Source of the DNA: Paenibacillus xylanexedens
GTDB lineage: Bacteria; Bacillota; Bacilli; Paenibacillales; Paenibacillaceae
Assembly: GCF_017874615.1 (NCBI RefSeq)
Contig: NZ_JAGIKV010000018.1
Location: forward strand, 62,001-126,000
DNA length: 64,000 nucleotides
Direction of reading: 5' to 3'
This document shows positions 33,458 through 42,266 of this stretch, one piece after another; within the stretch, counting starts at the first letter, position 1; each line of letters begins with the position of its first letter. The position numbers and the translations under genes were made by a program. The notes below the pieces were generated by a model that worked only from the letters and a program-made list of their open reading frames with translations, was not told the origin of the DNA and made no database searches.

Positions 33458-33719
33458 CGACTTCTAACATCAGTAAACAACATACTGTAGATATTTATGT
33501 ACCCTTTTAACCAAAGAAATGTAAAAATAATGTGTAATTCATGAAAAATATTTATTTTTTCGTAAATTTTCACTACATACCATAAATCACAGTGCCTTTC
33601 TGACCGATATAGATAAAGGGAAATCCTCACCATACGTGTCATCATGTACACGTCATTCCCTGGAGCTAAGGAACCATGCAAAACAGAAAAATGCGACTAC
33701 AGAAATGAGGGTACCACAC

Positions 33720-34727
33720 ATGAAAACAAACAAGAACAGACGCGCAGGTCTAGGTCTCACCCTAATGATGATCCTGACGGTACTGATCCTGGGGGCTTGT
33801 TCAGCCAACAATACAACAACGGCAACAGACACAAGAACAAAGGTTGGGATCGTGCTTACGGAAGTGGGTCTGGGTGACCGTTCTTTTAATGATGCTGCTT
33901 TTGATGGACTGGTTCAGGCCAGAAATGAGAAAAGCATTGTCTTTGACTATCGTGAACCGGGCGACAATGCCGAAGCTGCATTTGAAGAGTTTGCGGAAGC
34001 CAAATTCGATCTGGTTATCGGCCTGAGTGATGCTGTCCAAGCGGATATGGAGAAAGTTGCAGCCAGATATCCTGACCAGCAGTTCCTCATGATTGACAGT
34101 CAGTCCGAACTGCCTAACATTGCCTCCATTTCATTCCGGGCGGAAGAAGGAAGTTATCTGGCAGGTGTTATTGCCGCTATGGCTTCAACGGAAGATCATG
34201 TTGGCTTCCTTGGTGGACTAGAGATACCGGTCCTTCGTAATTTCGAGCAGGGTTTTAAACAAGGTGTTCTGGCTGTCAAGCCGGATGCAACCGTTGATGT
34301 CGTCTACGCAGGGGACTTCGGTGATGCCGATCTCGGTGAACAATTGGCTGCACAGATGATTCAGGAAAAGGGCGCTGACGTGATCTACGTTGCTGCTGGT
34401 CTCACAGGCGTTGGCGCACTGACGGAGATTCAGAAATTAGGGAAATACGCCATCGGTGTAGATACCGATCAATTCTTTTTGGCGGAAAAATCCATTCTTA
34501 CGTCCATGCTGAAAAATGTGGATGTCTCTATCTATAATGCCGTTAACACGTTTGTTCAAAACAATCATACCTTCCCTCAAAAGGAAATCGTGGAGGGGCT
34601 GGCGGAGAACGCCGTGGGTCTGACTGCTCTACATAATATCACGCTCAGTGACGAACAACAGCAAACCTTCGAAGATCTGAAGGCAAAGATCTCTTCCGGT
34701 CAAATCAAAATTACGCTTGATCAATAA
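33720..34727 (+). CDS. BMP-family substrate-binding lipoprotein
   Basis: BMP (PnrA-like) proteins bind nucleosides or related ligands at the cell surface. The 335-residue protein has a lipoprotein signal (LTVLILGAC) and then the two-lobed fold. Its markers are VGIVLTEVGLGDRSFNDAAFDGL, DLVIGLSDAVQADMEKVAARYPDQQF, GSYLAGVIAAM and VGFLGGLEIPVLRNFEQGF. ATG 33720 gives a normal signal peptide, and GAGGGT precedes it. No ABC permease or ATPase gene follows. Instead a methyl-accepting chemotaxis protein starts 27 bases later, so the binding protein may feed a chemoreceptor rather than a transporter. A hairpin (ACGTGT...ACACGT, about 33634-33653) lies in the leader. Confidence 0.88.
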   Translation: MKTNKNRRAGLGLTLMMILTVLILGACSANNTTTATDTRTKVGIVLTEVGLGDRSFNDAAFDGLVQARNEKSIVFDYREPGDNAEAAFEEFAEAKFDLVIGLSDAVQADMEKVAARYPDQQFLMIDSQSELPNIASISFRAEEGSYLAGVIAAMASTEDHVGFLGGLEIPVLRNFEQGFKQGVLAVKPDATVDVVYAGDFGDADLGEQLAAQMIQEKGADVIYVAAGLTGVGALTEIQKLGKYAIGVDTDQFFLAEKSILTSMLKNVDVSIYNAVNTFVQNNHTFPQKEIVEGLAENAVGLTALHNITLSDEQQQTFEDLKAKISSGQIKITLDQ

Positions 34728-34753
34728 CCCATCGGATACGAGGAGGTACGCAC

Positions 34754-36406
34754 ATGAAACTACAGGGAAAACTGATACTTAATGCTCTAATTTCACTACT
34801 TCTATGCCTTGTGCTAGTCGCTTATATCATCATGCAATTGCTCAACATGAATGCCAAAAATCAAAATCTGGTACCAGCCATGCTCAAGGTGAGTGAACTG
34901 AACGCCAATCAGATTCAGACCCAGCAAGCGCTGGATGTCTACTCATTCTCCATGACAGCAGGAAACCAGGACGCCGTGCTTCGCTTGCTGGATGAAGGCC
35001 AAACGATGATTCAGGAGCTTACGGACGGATTGCTCGAAACAGATCAGCAGTTACAACTTATTCAGTCCATCGAGACAAAATTAGAAGCTCTCAACCAGGG
35101 AGCCACCGAAGCGATGAGTGCGATGAACAGTGCGGAAGCGAAACGTTACAGCACTCGGGTTCGGGGCATACAGAATGATATCTATTCGTTAGATGAGATG
35201 ACTCGGGATCGTTATGATCAATATACCGTCGATTTGGAACGTGACATTCAGCAAACGTGGCAAACCGCTCTGGTAGGAGCCATCGTATTGCTCGTCGCCG
35301 TAATGCTGTTTAACATGTATACTTCACGTCAGATCGCCAAGCGTATTCGAACACTCAAAGACGCCGCGGGACAAATTGCGGACGGTGACCTGACCGGACA
35401 ATTACCGGAAGCTCGGGGCAAAGATGAACTCGATGACCTGAGTCGCTCCTTCGGTATCATGACTCATAATATCCGCGGCATTATTCAATCGATTGGTGCG
35501 GCGGGTCATCGTGTCGATCTGATGGCGCAAGATATTGACCGCGGTAATGATACAGCCCAAGCGATTGTGCAGCAAGTATCCCGCACCACGGAGGAACTCT
35601 CGATTGGCAGTCAAAAGATTGCTGAGGATCTGAGTGAAACGGTGATGGTTGTGGACAAAATGCAGTCTACCTTCAATAGCAATCTGGAGGCCACTTCCCA
35701 ATCGGTGATCGATGGTCGTGAAGTATTAACTACCGTTGAGGAAGGTAATAAGGCTGTAGCAGAGCAACTCCGCTTGGCCGAAGTGAATCGTATGGCGATG
35801 GCCGAGGTGGAACAAACGGTACGGGAACTGGAAGAAAGCGCGGTTCGAATCACTACGATGACGGCATATGTATCGGAGATTGCCAAACAAACGACCATGC
35901 TCTCGTTAAATGCCTCCATAGAGGCTGCTCGCGCTGGAGAAGCCGGACGTGGCTTCGCTGTTGTTGCGGGCGAGGTGAACAAACTCGCCGAACAATCTGC
36001 GCAATCGGTTAAACATATCTATGCGGCTGTGGGCGAGATCACAACCTCCATGGACAAGGTGAAGAACTCTGTAGCACAAAGCATGCAGTTATTCGGCGAA
36101 CAGGAACAAGCCACTGGCCAGACTCGCGAATCCTTCTCTGCTATTCGTGAAAGTGTGGAGCGCATCAGTACGGGTATCCATCAGCTTGCTGAGGACATGC
36201 AACACTCCAATGAACTCAGTACACAGGTGCAACAGGCCATCGAAAATATCAGTGCCATCACCGAGCAGTCGGCTGCCAGCAGCGAAGAAATCACCGCCTC
36301 CACGTCGGAACAACAACGTTCCTTCGCTGATGCAAGTATCAAGGTGAAGTCATTGCGTGATATCAGTGCAGAGATGCATCAGGAACTGCTGCGATTCCGG
36401 CTGTAA
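34754..36406 (+). CDS. Methyl-accepting chemotaxis protein
   Basis: The 550-residue receptor has a first transmembrane helix (about 7-29), an extracellular helical sensor domain (30-172, four-helix-bundle type) and a second helix (about 173-195). A HAMP domain (RQIAKRIRTLKDAAGQIADGDL) and a long signalling coiled coil with the conserved tip EAGRGFAVVAGEVNKLAEQS follow. It would signal to CheA/CheW to steer swimming or swarming. It forms an operon with the BMP lipoprotein (27-base gap, GAGGAGG ribosome binding site) and is ended by the terminator at 36528. The ligand is probably presented by that lipoprotein; this is inference from gene order. Confidence 0.93.
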   Translation: MKLQGKLILNALISLLLCLVLVAYIIMQLLNMNAKNQNLVPAMLKVSELNANQIQTQQALDVYSFSMTAGNQDAVLRLLDEGQTMIQELTDGLLETDQQLQLIQSIETKLEALNQGATEAMSAMNSAEAKRYSTRVRGIQNDIYSLDEMTRDRYDQYTVDLERDIQQTWQTALVGAIVLLVAVMLFNMYTSRQIAKRIRTLKDAAGQIADGDLTGQLPEARGKDELDDLSRSFGIMTHNIRGIIQSIGAAGHRVDLMAQDIDRGNDTAQAIVQQVSRTTEELSIGSQKIAEDLSETVMVVDKMQSTFNSNLEATSQSVIDGREVLTTVEEGNKAVAEQLRLAEVNRMAMAEVEQTVRELEESAVRITTMTAYVSEIAKQTTMLSLNASIEAARAGEAGRGFAVVAGEVNKLAEQSAQSVKHIYAAVGEITTSMDKVKNSVAQSMQLFGEQEQATGQTRESFSAIRESVERISTGIHQLAEDMQHSNELSTQVQQAIENISAITEQSAASSEEITASTSEQQRSFADASIKVKSLRDISAEMHQELLRFRL

Positions 36407-36527
36407 GCAGGATGCCGGAGAATTCGGCCCGGACGTAATTCGGATGTCGTTTAGATGCAGATTATGGGCATGTTATGGGCAGGTTATAGCCGAGCCAGGA
36501 TCAGGTAGCGTGAACATACAAACAAAT

Positions 36528-36570
36528 AAAGGGGAGCCTCCGTCATGGATCATGACAGGGCTCCCCTTTT
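36528..36570 (+). terminator. Terminator of the BMP-chemoreceptor operon
   Basis: AAAGGGGAGCC (36528-36538) pairs with GGCTCCCCTTTT (36559-36570), with an inner TCATG/CATGA stem. Confidence 0.9.
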
Positions 36571-36633
36571 CAGTAACTAATCGTTGTCGTTTCATCTAAA
36601 AATTATTTGTTTCAGAGATATGAAAGTATTTAA

Positions 36634-37016
36634 TTGAACTAAACATTTACTCAAAACAGAGAGGACAGAAAGAACCTGAAGTAGCGGAGGTAAAAGCTAT
36701 CTGAGAGAAAGCTGACACGGAAGCATATACTTCGCCTAAAAGCTTTTTGAAGGAAAGCTGCTTCGGAAGCATACGCTTCGCCTAAAAGCTTCTTGAAAGA
36801 AAGCCGCTTTGGAAGCATACGCTTCGCCTAAAAGCTTCTTGAAAGAAAGCCGCCTCGGAAGCATACGCTTCGTCTAAGAGCTTTTTGAAAGAAAGCTGCT
36901 TCGGAAGCATACGCTATCCCGGATTTCCTAATTTATAAAAGAAAAAACTGGGGATAACAGCGATCGGAAGGTTGTTCTGTCAACAGAGTGTCTAGTGTAA
37001 ATATTCTTTAGTTCAA
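36634..37016. repeat. MITE-like intergenic repeat, full copy with five internal 46-bp units
   Basis: TTGAACTAAACATTTAC (36634-36650) and GTAAATATTCTTTAGTTCAA (36997-37016) are inverted terminal repeats. Inside, a 46-bp unit starting AAAAGCT is repeated exactly in tandem from 36692, 36738, 36784, 36830 and 36876. Each unit holds a GAAGC-ATAC-GCTTC hairpin. The 3' part (GATCGGAAGGTT...TTCTGTCA) is shared with elements at 47664 and 42190. No open frame for a transposase is present. Confidence 0.85.
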
Positions 37017-37059
37017 CTTATATAGATAAAAAGGCATCAGCGTTTCAGATCCAAACGTT

Positions 37060-37252
37060 TAACGAACTGAGCAAACCTTATTGGGCCATTAATTGCAGAT
37101 TATAAAATCTAACGAATCTCAGGCATTCTATTCCCTAATTTAGTCCGGTTTTTCAGGTGTTTTATCTGAAATACACAGAAATAACGTGGATGAGGTTCGT
37201 TAGCTTTTGCTCCTCGATGTAAACCGTGGTATAAGGTGTATCAGGTTCGTTA
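37060..37252. repeat. Four-motif intergenic element, copy 2
   Basis: TAACGAACT (37060) and TAACGAATC (37110) are followed by GGTTCGTTA at 37194 and 37244. Spacings are 50, 84 and 50 bp. The extended units end in CCTTAT or ACGTTATT on their inner sides. It lies 43 bp after the MITE-like element. Confidence 0.9.
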
Positions 37253-37256
37253 GGGC

Positions 37257-37336
37257 ACTGGGAATTGAGCAATGGGTATTGAGCAATGTTCATTGAGCAA
37301 ATGAGTACTGAGCAATGAACAATGGACAATGGACAA
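37257..37336. repeat. Degenerate short direct repeats (ATTGAGCAATG)
   Basis: About seven imperfect copies of a 10-14-bp unit related to ATTGAGCAATG or GGACAATG run together between the intergenic element and the stop of the NAD(P)HX repair gene. No function is suggested. Confidence 0.7.
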
Positions 37337-37448
37337 CGTTCACTCATTTACTTTTGGTGCCTGCTTCGTTGGATCACTTGCAGTCTGAAAACGAACCGTC
37401 ATAGGTAGTAACCCAAAACCGCGAGTTTGTCCCACACCTGCCCCATCC

Positions 37449-39128
37449 TTACAGTGCGTCGATGATGTCTCCGGCCAGCAGGGACGATGGGTCACCGCGC
37501 AGCAGTGCTGCACGTTCAGCGGCCTGTCCGTGGAGATATACGCCGAACGTGGCGGCTTGCTCCGCGCTGAGCCCTTGGGCAAGCAGACCGGCGATGATGC
37601 CGGTCAATACGTCTCCGGCACCGCCAGTCGCCATGCCGGCGTGCCCGGTGGTGTTGATGTACGCCTCGCCGGACGGCGTTGCGATGACCGTTCGTGCTCC
37701 CTTGAGCACAAGGGTCACGCCCTGCTCGCGGGCGTATCTTGCAGCGTGTCCTATGCGGTCACGCTGCACCTCTGGGGTCGACATGCCCAGCAGTCGGCCC
37801 ATCTCGCCAGGGTGCGGCGTCAGAATTGTCGCCGCACTTCGCTGGCCCCAGTCGCGAGGCCCATGTGGGCCAGCGTCTGCCAGCATGTTGAGGGCGTCCG
37901 CGTCGATGACGAGCGGACGATCCGTATGTTGCCACAGACGGCGCAGCCAGTCTGTGTCGCCCTTGAAGCGGCCGAGGCCGGGGCCGGTCGCGAGCACGTC
38001 GCGGCTCTCCGCGAGACGCAGCACGGCGTCGGCGGAAGCCGCGTTCCATTCGCCGCTGTCGCCATCGGCGGCGGCAGCAAGCATGAGCTCGGGCACGGTG
38101 CCGATGACATGCGGCAGCAGTGCCGCGGGCAGCGCCCATGTGGCGAGCCCGCAACCTGCGCGCAGCGCGGCCTTGGCCGAGAGCAGGCCAGCGCCGCTCA
38201 TCGGCAGACTTCCTGCGGCCAACAGTACGTGGCCGTAGGTGCCCTTGTGGCCGTCCGGTGCCCGTAGACGGCCTGTATCCACGCGCAGCGCACCGCGCAA
38301 CACCTCGTCCGTCAGCAGACGGACCGAGGGGCCATGCTCTGGCGCAAGCCGCGCGGGAATGCCGATGGCGCGCACCACAATGCGCCCCGCGGCAGAAGCG
38401 CCCGGGTACTGCACCAGCCCGCGCTTAAGCAGCGCGAGGCATACGGTCACCCGGGCTTGAATGCAGGGCTCGTACACCTCTCCGGTGTCGGCGTCCAGCC
38501 CGCTTGGCACATCGGCGGACACGACCGGCTTGCCGCTGTCGTTCGCCGTCTCAATCAGCGCCGCGTAAGCTCCGCGCGGCGCCCCCCGCGAGCCGGTGCC
38601 CAGCAGCGCATCCACGATGCCTGTGCACCGGCTGAAGTCCACGGCTTCGCGCCCGTGGACAAGAGCAGGGATGCCAAGCTTCGCGGCGGCATCCCGTTGC
38701 ACTGCGGCTTCGCCCCGCAGTGCATCAGGGGCATCGGCGTAGACCAATGTCACGCCAAGCCCTGCTTCAACCAAATGGCGCGCGGCCACCAGCCCATCGC
38801 CGCCATTGTTGCCCTTGCCGATCAGCATGTACCACAGCTGATCTCCCGGGCGCTCCATCACCAGCGCCGGATCGGCGATGATGTCGCCACCATAACCTTG
38901 CCGATCACCGGGCCCGGTGTGTGCCCGCCTAGCATCGGTCTTGCTGCTATAGCCAAGCTGCCCTGAATCCGCAAGCCGGCCTTCTGCCTGCCCTTCCCGG
39001 CACAGCTTGATCACTTCCTCAGCAATGGCTCGGCCTGCATTCTCCATTAGACTGGCAGCAGGAATACCCAGCTTATGAATGGTATACTCGTCCACAGCTC
39101 TCATCTGTTCAGCGGTTACGATAAACAA
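37449..39128 (-). CDS. nnr: Bifunctional NAD(P)HX epimerase/dehydratase
   Basis: The enzyme repairs hydrated NAD(P)H: the N-terminal YjeF domain epimerises NAD(P)HX and the C-terminal kinase-fold domain dehydrates it using ADP or ATP. The 559-residue protein shows both parts: VDEYTIHKLGIPAASLMENAGRA and KGNNGGDGLVAARHL (epimerase), then DGHKGTYGHVLLAAGS, TPHPGEMGRLLG and TGGAGDVLTGIIAGLLAQG (dehydratase). An insert of about 45 residues (near 47-92, Gly/Ser/Asp-rich) interrupts the epimerase domain before the YMLIGKGNNGGDG strand. The gene is clearly more GC-rich than its surroundings. It stands alone. Confidence 0.93.
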   Translation of the reverse strand: MFIVTAEQMRAVDEYTIHKLGIPAASLMENAGRAIAEEVIKLCREGQAEGRLADSGQLGYSSKTDARRAHTGPGDRQGYGGDIIADPALVMERPGDQLWYMLIGKGNNGGDGLVAARHLVEAGLGVTLVYADAPDALRGEAAVQRDAAAKLGIPALVHGREAVDFSRCTGIVDALLGTGSRGAPRGAYAALIETANDSGKPVVSADVPSGLDADTGEVYEPCIQARVTVCLALLKRGLVQYPGASAAGRIVVRAIGIPARLAPEHGPSVRLLTDEVLRGALRVDTGRLRAPDGHKGTYGHVLLAAGSLPMSGAGLLSAKAALRAGCGLATWALPAALLPHVIGTVPELMLAAAADGDSGEWNAASADAVLRLAESRDVLATGPGLGRFKGDTDWLRRLWQHTDRPLVIDADALNMLADAGPHGPRDWGQRSAATILTPHPGEMGRLLGMSTPEVQRDRIGHAARYAREQGVTLVLKGARTVIATPSGEAYINTTGHAGMATGGAGDVLTGIIAGLLAQGLSAEQAATFGVYLHGQAAERAALLRGDPSSLLAGDIIDAL

Positions 39129-39330
39129 CGTTCATCCCTCCCCGTGACAAGCTCATCTCATACTTAAAAGTAGCAACTTTGCACCTAAACTCTGCATCTT
39201 ATATGTGTATCGCTATCTTTCCTCTTACCTCATCCAGTTACCACAATCCACTCGATACATCATCGAAAACTCTATCGATCCGTGTACGAGACCTTCAGAT
39301 TAAATCATCCATTCCAAAGCCTGTCTACGC

Positions 39331-39963
39331 TTAATAACCTACCGTAAACCGTGCTTGGATAAATTGCGGATCGTCCAGTTCATCCACCAAAGCCGCTGCA
39401 AAATCGCCAACGGAAATCGAGCTTTCCCCGATATCATCCGTAATCACCCGGTTCATGCCAACCCGGAACTGGCCTGTCCGACGTCCTGTTGTGATTGTCG
39501 CAGCAGGGCTCATGTAGGTCCAGTGAATACCTGATGCTTCAATCAGGTCATATGCTTCTGCATGGGCTTTTGCGAGTGGTTTGACTTCTTCCGGGAATCC
39601 CGGCGTATCCATCAGCATATCCCCGGAATCGGTTAGCAAGCTTCCCGCTCCACCAACTACAACCAGACGTCCTGCTTTTGCCCGGCGCACACCCTCGATC
39701 AACGAACGTGTCACTTCCAGCATCTCTTCTTCTCCACCAAACTTCGGTCCATATGCACTCACAACCACTTCCTGACCCGCTGCAAAATCAGCAACCTGAT
39801 CCGGGTTAAGCAGATCTCCCTGTTCTACACGCAAACGCTCATGAACCATCTCAACCTTCGAAGGGTCACGCACCACCGCTGTCACTTCATGCCCACGATC
39901 CATCAGCTCCCACAGTATCATCTTGCCGATCGCTCCGGTTGCTCCAAAAATGGCTACTTTCAT
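39331..39963 (-). CDS. NAD(P)-binding atypical SDR (YwnB-like)
   Basis: The 210-residue protein opens with VAIFGATGAIGKMILWELMDRGHEV, the GxxGxxG Rossmann motif of atypical short-chain dehydrogenases. TAVVRDPSKV, VVVSAYGPKFG and TYMSPAATITTGRRTG match the NmrA/YwnB group. Such proteins act as NAD(P)-dependent reductases or redox sensors of unknown substrate. In B. subtilis, ywnB is next to the Rrf2 gene ywnA; here a YwnA-like Rrf2 gene is at 59752, about 20 kb away. The gene is monocistronic with no obvious operator. Confidence 0.87.
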   Translation of the reverse strand: MKVAIFGATGAIGKMILWELMDRGHEVTAVVRDPSKVEMVHERLRVEQGDLLNPDQVADFAAGQEVVVSAYGPKFGGEEEMLEVTRSLIEGVRRAKAGRLVVVGGAGSLLTDSGDMLMDTPGFPEEVKPLAKAHAEAYDLIEASGIHWTYMSPAATITTGRRTGQFRVGMNRVITDDIGESSISVGDFAAALVDELDDPQFIQARFTVGY

Positions 39964-40195
39964 ATGAATTCCCTCTTTTCTGTAGATATCATCTTGTCAA
40001 CTTACCGTTATTTTAATACTTAATCCTATTGTTATATACCTTAAACGGCTCACGCCATCTTAAACCGGATGTGACATCTTGTAAACCTATCTCTTATAGC
40101 TTATATGTAGAAAAATAATCTTTACTTCAACTAGCGGAAGAAGCACCGACACTCTTAAGTATCCCCTCTCTCCGCAAGCACTCAACACGAATCAT

Positions 40196-40222
40196 GAAAA
40201 AAGCCGCTAAATGCGGCTATAA
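40196..40222 (-). terminator. Terminator of the GNAT gene
   Basis: On the minus strand AGCCGCATTTAGCGGCT is followed by TTTTTTC. It lies about 60 bases past the stop at 40283. The rest of 39964-40282 shows nothing else. Confidence 0.8.
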
Positions 40223-40282
40223 TAAGATAATTTCATACGACATAGAATCTATTCTTATCTCAAGATTTCAGTTTTCGTTCCG

Positions 40283-40711
40283 CTAGGTAGTCGGTCCTTC
40301 TTCTCCCTGCCTCCACCACATACCCTCCGATTTTGGGCTGGTGTATTCAAATCCAAATTGAGCATAAAGTTGATCTGCCGGAACATCCGCCAACAGGCTG
40401 ACTAAACCACGGGCAGGTACTGCTTTACGCAGATAATTCATAATCTCGCTCATGATCAGTTTTCCATACCCCATTCCTTGAACATCCGGGTGTACAGCAA
40501 TATCGACGACCTGAAAGAAACAACCTCCATCTCCAATCACTCGCCCCATGCCTATCAGCATATCCTCTTCACGCAGACATACGGCAAACAGGCTATTCGG
40601 TAATCCAATCTCCGCCCCTTCCCTGCTCATCGGGCTAAGACCCGAAACCTGCCGTAAGGCAAGATACTCCACCGCTGCGGGTGGTGTGTGTTCAATACTC
40701 ACATGATCCAT
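40283..40711 (-). CDS. GNAT-family N-acetyltransferase
   Basis: The 142-residue protein has the acetyl-CoA motif VVDIAVHPDVQGMGYGKLIMSEI (motif A, Q/RxxGxG/A) and the YAQFGFEYTSP end typical of GNAT enzymes. The acceptor is unknown. ATG 40711 is chosen because AAAGGGGCA precedes it and the family fold starts there. The frame is open to 40831, where it would overlap the divergent gene at 40823. It is followed by its own terminator at 40196. Confidence 0.87.
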   Translation of the reverse strand: MDHVSIEHTPPAAVEYLALRQVSGLSPMSREGAEIGLPNSLFAVCLREEDMLIGMGRVIGDGGCFFQVVDIAVHPDVQGMGYGKLIMSEIMNYLRKAVPARGLVSLLADVPADQLYAQFGFEYTSPKSEGMWWRQGEEGPTT

Positions 40712-40822
40712 GAATTGTGCCCCTTTCTGCTTGAATTCATCTACTTCCTGTGTAATAGTGAGAGAAAGCTTACGTGAAGCGTGTTTCATGATACGTGAAG
40801 TTGGTGCAAAGGAGGAACAAGT

Positions 40823-41710
40823 GTGTTTCAACGTTGGATTGAAGATCTAACATCGCGCCCAGGCGCTGTGGCTGTGCTGTTTGGAGTCATGGCTTTGCTT
40901 CTGGGGATATACATATGGTCTGCCACTGAAGTTCGCCGCAGCCACGAAAGGCGAATGAGAAGGATACGAGATACATTATACATAAGTACAGCCCTCTTGG
41001 GACAACTTACCTTCCAGGAAAATCGGAATTATGAACGATCGGAACACGAACATGACGATCTGATAACAGCAATGTTAGCCTGCAAAGCTGCATCTTACCT
41101 ATCCCCTCAGCTACAGGACCAGATCCGTGACTGTATTAAGGATCATGATCCTGCCAGAATCGGACTGATGCACAGAGCACTGGAACGGGAATGCACCGTA
41201 TTATCGGATGAACTCAGCCGGGAGACTCATGCAGATCATTGGGGCACAGCGGTCTGGACCATCCTTCGGCCCGTAGCCGAACCAGCCGCACTGGCGGCTA
41301 CAGGGTTTCTAGTTTCAGATCTGGTATTTCGTCAGTGGATGTTGGACGTCCATGTAGACTCATGGGACAGCATCTTGCCATGGATTCGCGCAATTTCCCT
41401 GATGATCACCATAATATATGGTTACCTGCTCTGGGCCAGCCCACGACGGGATAGGTCAAGTACAGTAACCAAAATGCTCTCCTTGCTGATCGCGCTATGC
41501 TCCTTGCTCCATCTGATTGGACCTGTTGCTGCACCCTATGCACTGGGACTACAGCTGATTATATTCACTTCGGGCTTCGGGTTGACTGGGACACGCTCTC
41601 GAAGTGATCGCCCCTACGCAGGACATACGGATATGGAACCAACGAAGCAAGTCTCTACGGAGATGGAAGGAAATACACGTCGTACATCTGGTACCAACAC
41701 CGACGAATAA
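40823..41710 (+). CDS. Membrane protein of unknown function
   Basis: The 295-residue product starts with GTG at 40823 behind AAAGGAGG. It has an N-terminal transmembrane helix (about 13-33), a soluble charged segment of about 110 residues containing paired His/Asp/Glu (RSEHEHDDLITAML) and then four or so hydrophobic helices between about 150 and 250. The last 40 residues are hydrophilic. I do not recognise the family. The helical cytosolic part (LSPQLQDQIRDCIKDHDPARIGLM) is not a known catalytic motif. It is divergent from the GNAT gene, and the bidirectional terminator at 42121 lies some 400 bases downstream. Confidence 0.7.
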   Translation: MFQRWIEDLTSRPGAVAVLFGVMALLLGIYIWSATEVRRSHERRMRRIRDTLYISTALLGQLTFQENRNYERSEHEHDDLITAMLACKAASYLSPQLQDQIRDCIKDHDPARIGLMHRALERECTVLSDELSRETHADHWGTAVWTILRPVAEPAALAATGFLVSDLVFRQWMLDVHVDSWDSILPWIRAISLMITIIYGYLLWASPRRDRSSTVTKMLSLLIALCSLLHLIGPVAAPYALGLQLIIFTSGFGLTGTRSRSDRPYAGHTDMEPTKQVSTEMEGNTRRTSGTNTDE

Positions 41711-41907
41711 CCTACGATTCAGCCGCTTCCGTATGATTAAACTTAGATACCCACATCGATGATACGAGACTTGGCCCTCCCTCGGCTGGATTTTCACCGA
41801 TCAGGTCGTGTCTCCTTACTCGGCATGCTATACGATGATGGATGTCAGTGTCCCAAAATTATGGAACTCCCGTCTGGATGTTCCTATTGAGTAACCAGTC
41901 GATTCTC

Positions 41908-42050
41908 TAAGGAACACAGGACGTCTTATATTACCTCTACAGCCTCTTTCAAAATTGTAAAGAACCTCAGACACGTTATTTTCAAAAATCGCTCGATAAA
42001 AACGCTCTAAAACGCCGTACATTTCGATATAACGTGTCTCAGATTCGTTG
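41908..42050. repeat. Four-motif intergenic element, decayed copy
   Basis: TAAGGAACA (41908) and TAAAGAACC (41958) each differ from the consensus around position 4, and GATTCGTTG is at 42042. Spacings are again 50 and 84. The units keep their inner ends (GACGTCTTAT, ACACGTTAT, ATAACGTG). The fourth motif, expected at 42092, is not recognisable. Confidence 0.7.
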
Positions 42051-42120
42051 CGCTCAATCCCTGCTCATACTCTGTTCCAAGCGCGCTGAGAGGACACGCT
42101 CTAAATTCTTCAAGTACGCA

Positions 42121-42157
42121 AAAAGGGCTGAAACTACATTGTAGCTTCAGCCCTTTT
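42121..42157. terminator. Bidirectional terminator
   Basis: AAAAGGGCTGAA (42121-42132) pairs with TTCAGCCCTTTT (42146-42157), with inner CTACA/TGTAG. It lies between convergent genes ending at 41710 and 42267. Confidence 0.9.
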
Positions 42158-42189
42158 CTATATTACTAATCTTGTCTTGCGAAAAATTA

Positions 42190-42246
42190 TCCGAAGGTTA
42201 TTCTGTCATCCAAGTAGCATGTGTGACATTCTTTAGTTCAATTTAT
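42190..42246. repeat. 3' fragment of the MITE-like repeat
   Basis: CCGAAGGTTATTCTGTCATC and ACATTCTTTAGTTCAA match the 3' part of the elements at 36634 and 47664. The 5' end and the 46-bp units are absent. It ends 20 bases from the stop of the SLH-phosphatase gene. Confidence 0.7.
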
Positions 42247-42266
42247 ATCATGGATAATTACTTCAC

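Noticed and set aside
33459..33719. A c-di-GMP riboswitch before the BMP-chemoreceptor operon
   Set aside because: Neighbouring function made it attractive, but the conserved GEMM segments could not be matched. Only an ACGTGT/ACACGT hairpin is clear.
36692..36921. The regularly repeated 46-bp units as a CRISPR array
   Set aside because: Units are directly contiguous with no unique spacers, and no cas genes are present.
37462..38966. Long plus-strand open frames inside the NAD(P)HX repair gene
   Set aside because: They are shadows caused by high GC in the real minus-strand gene.
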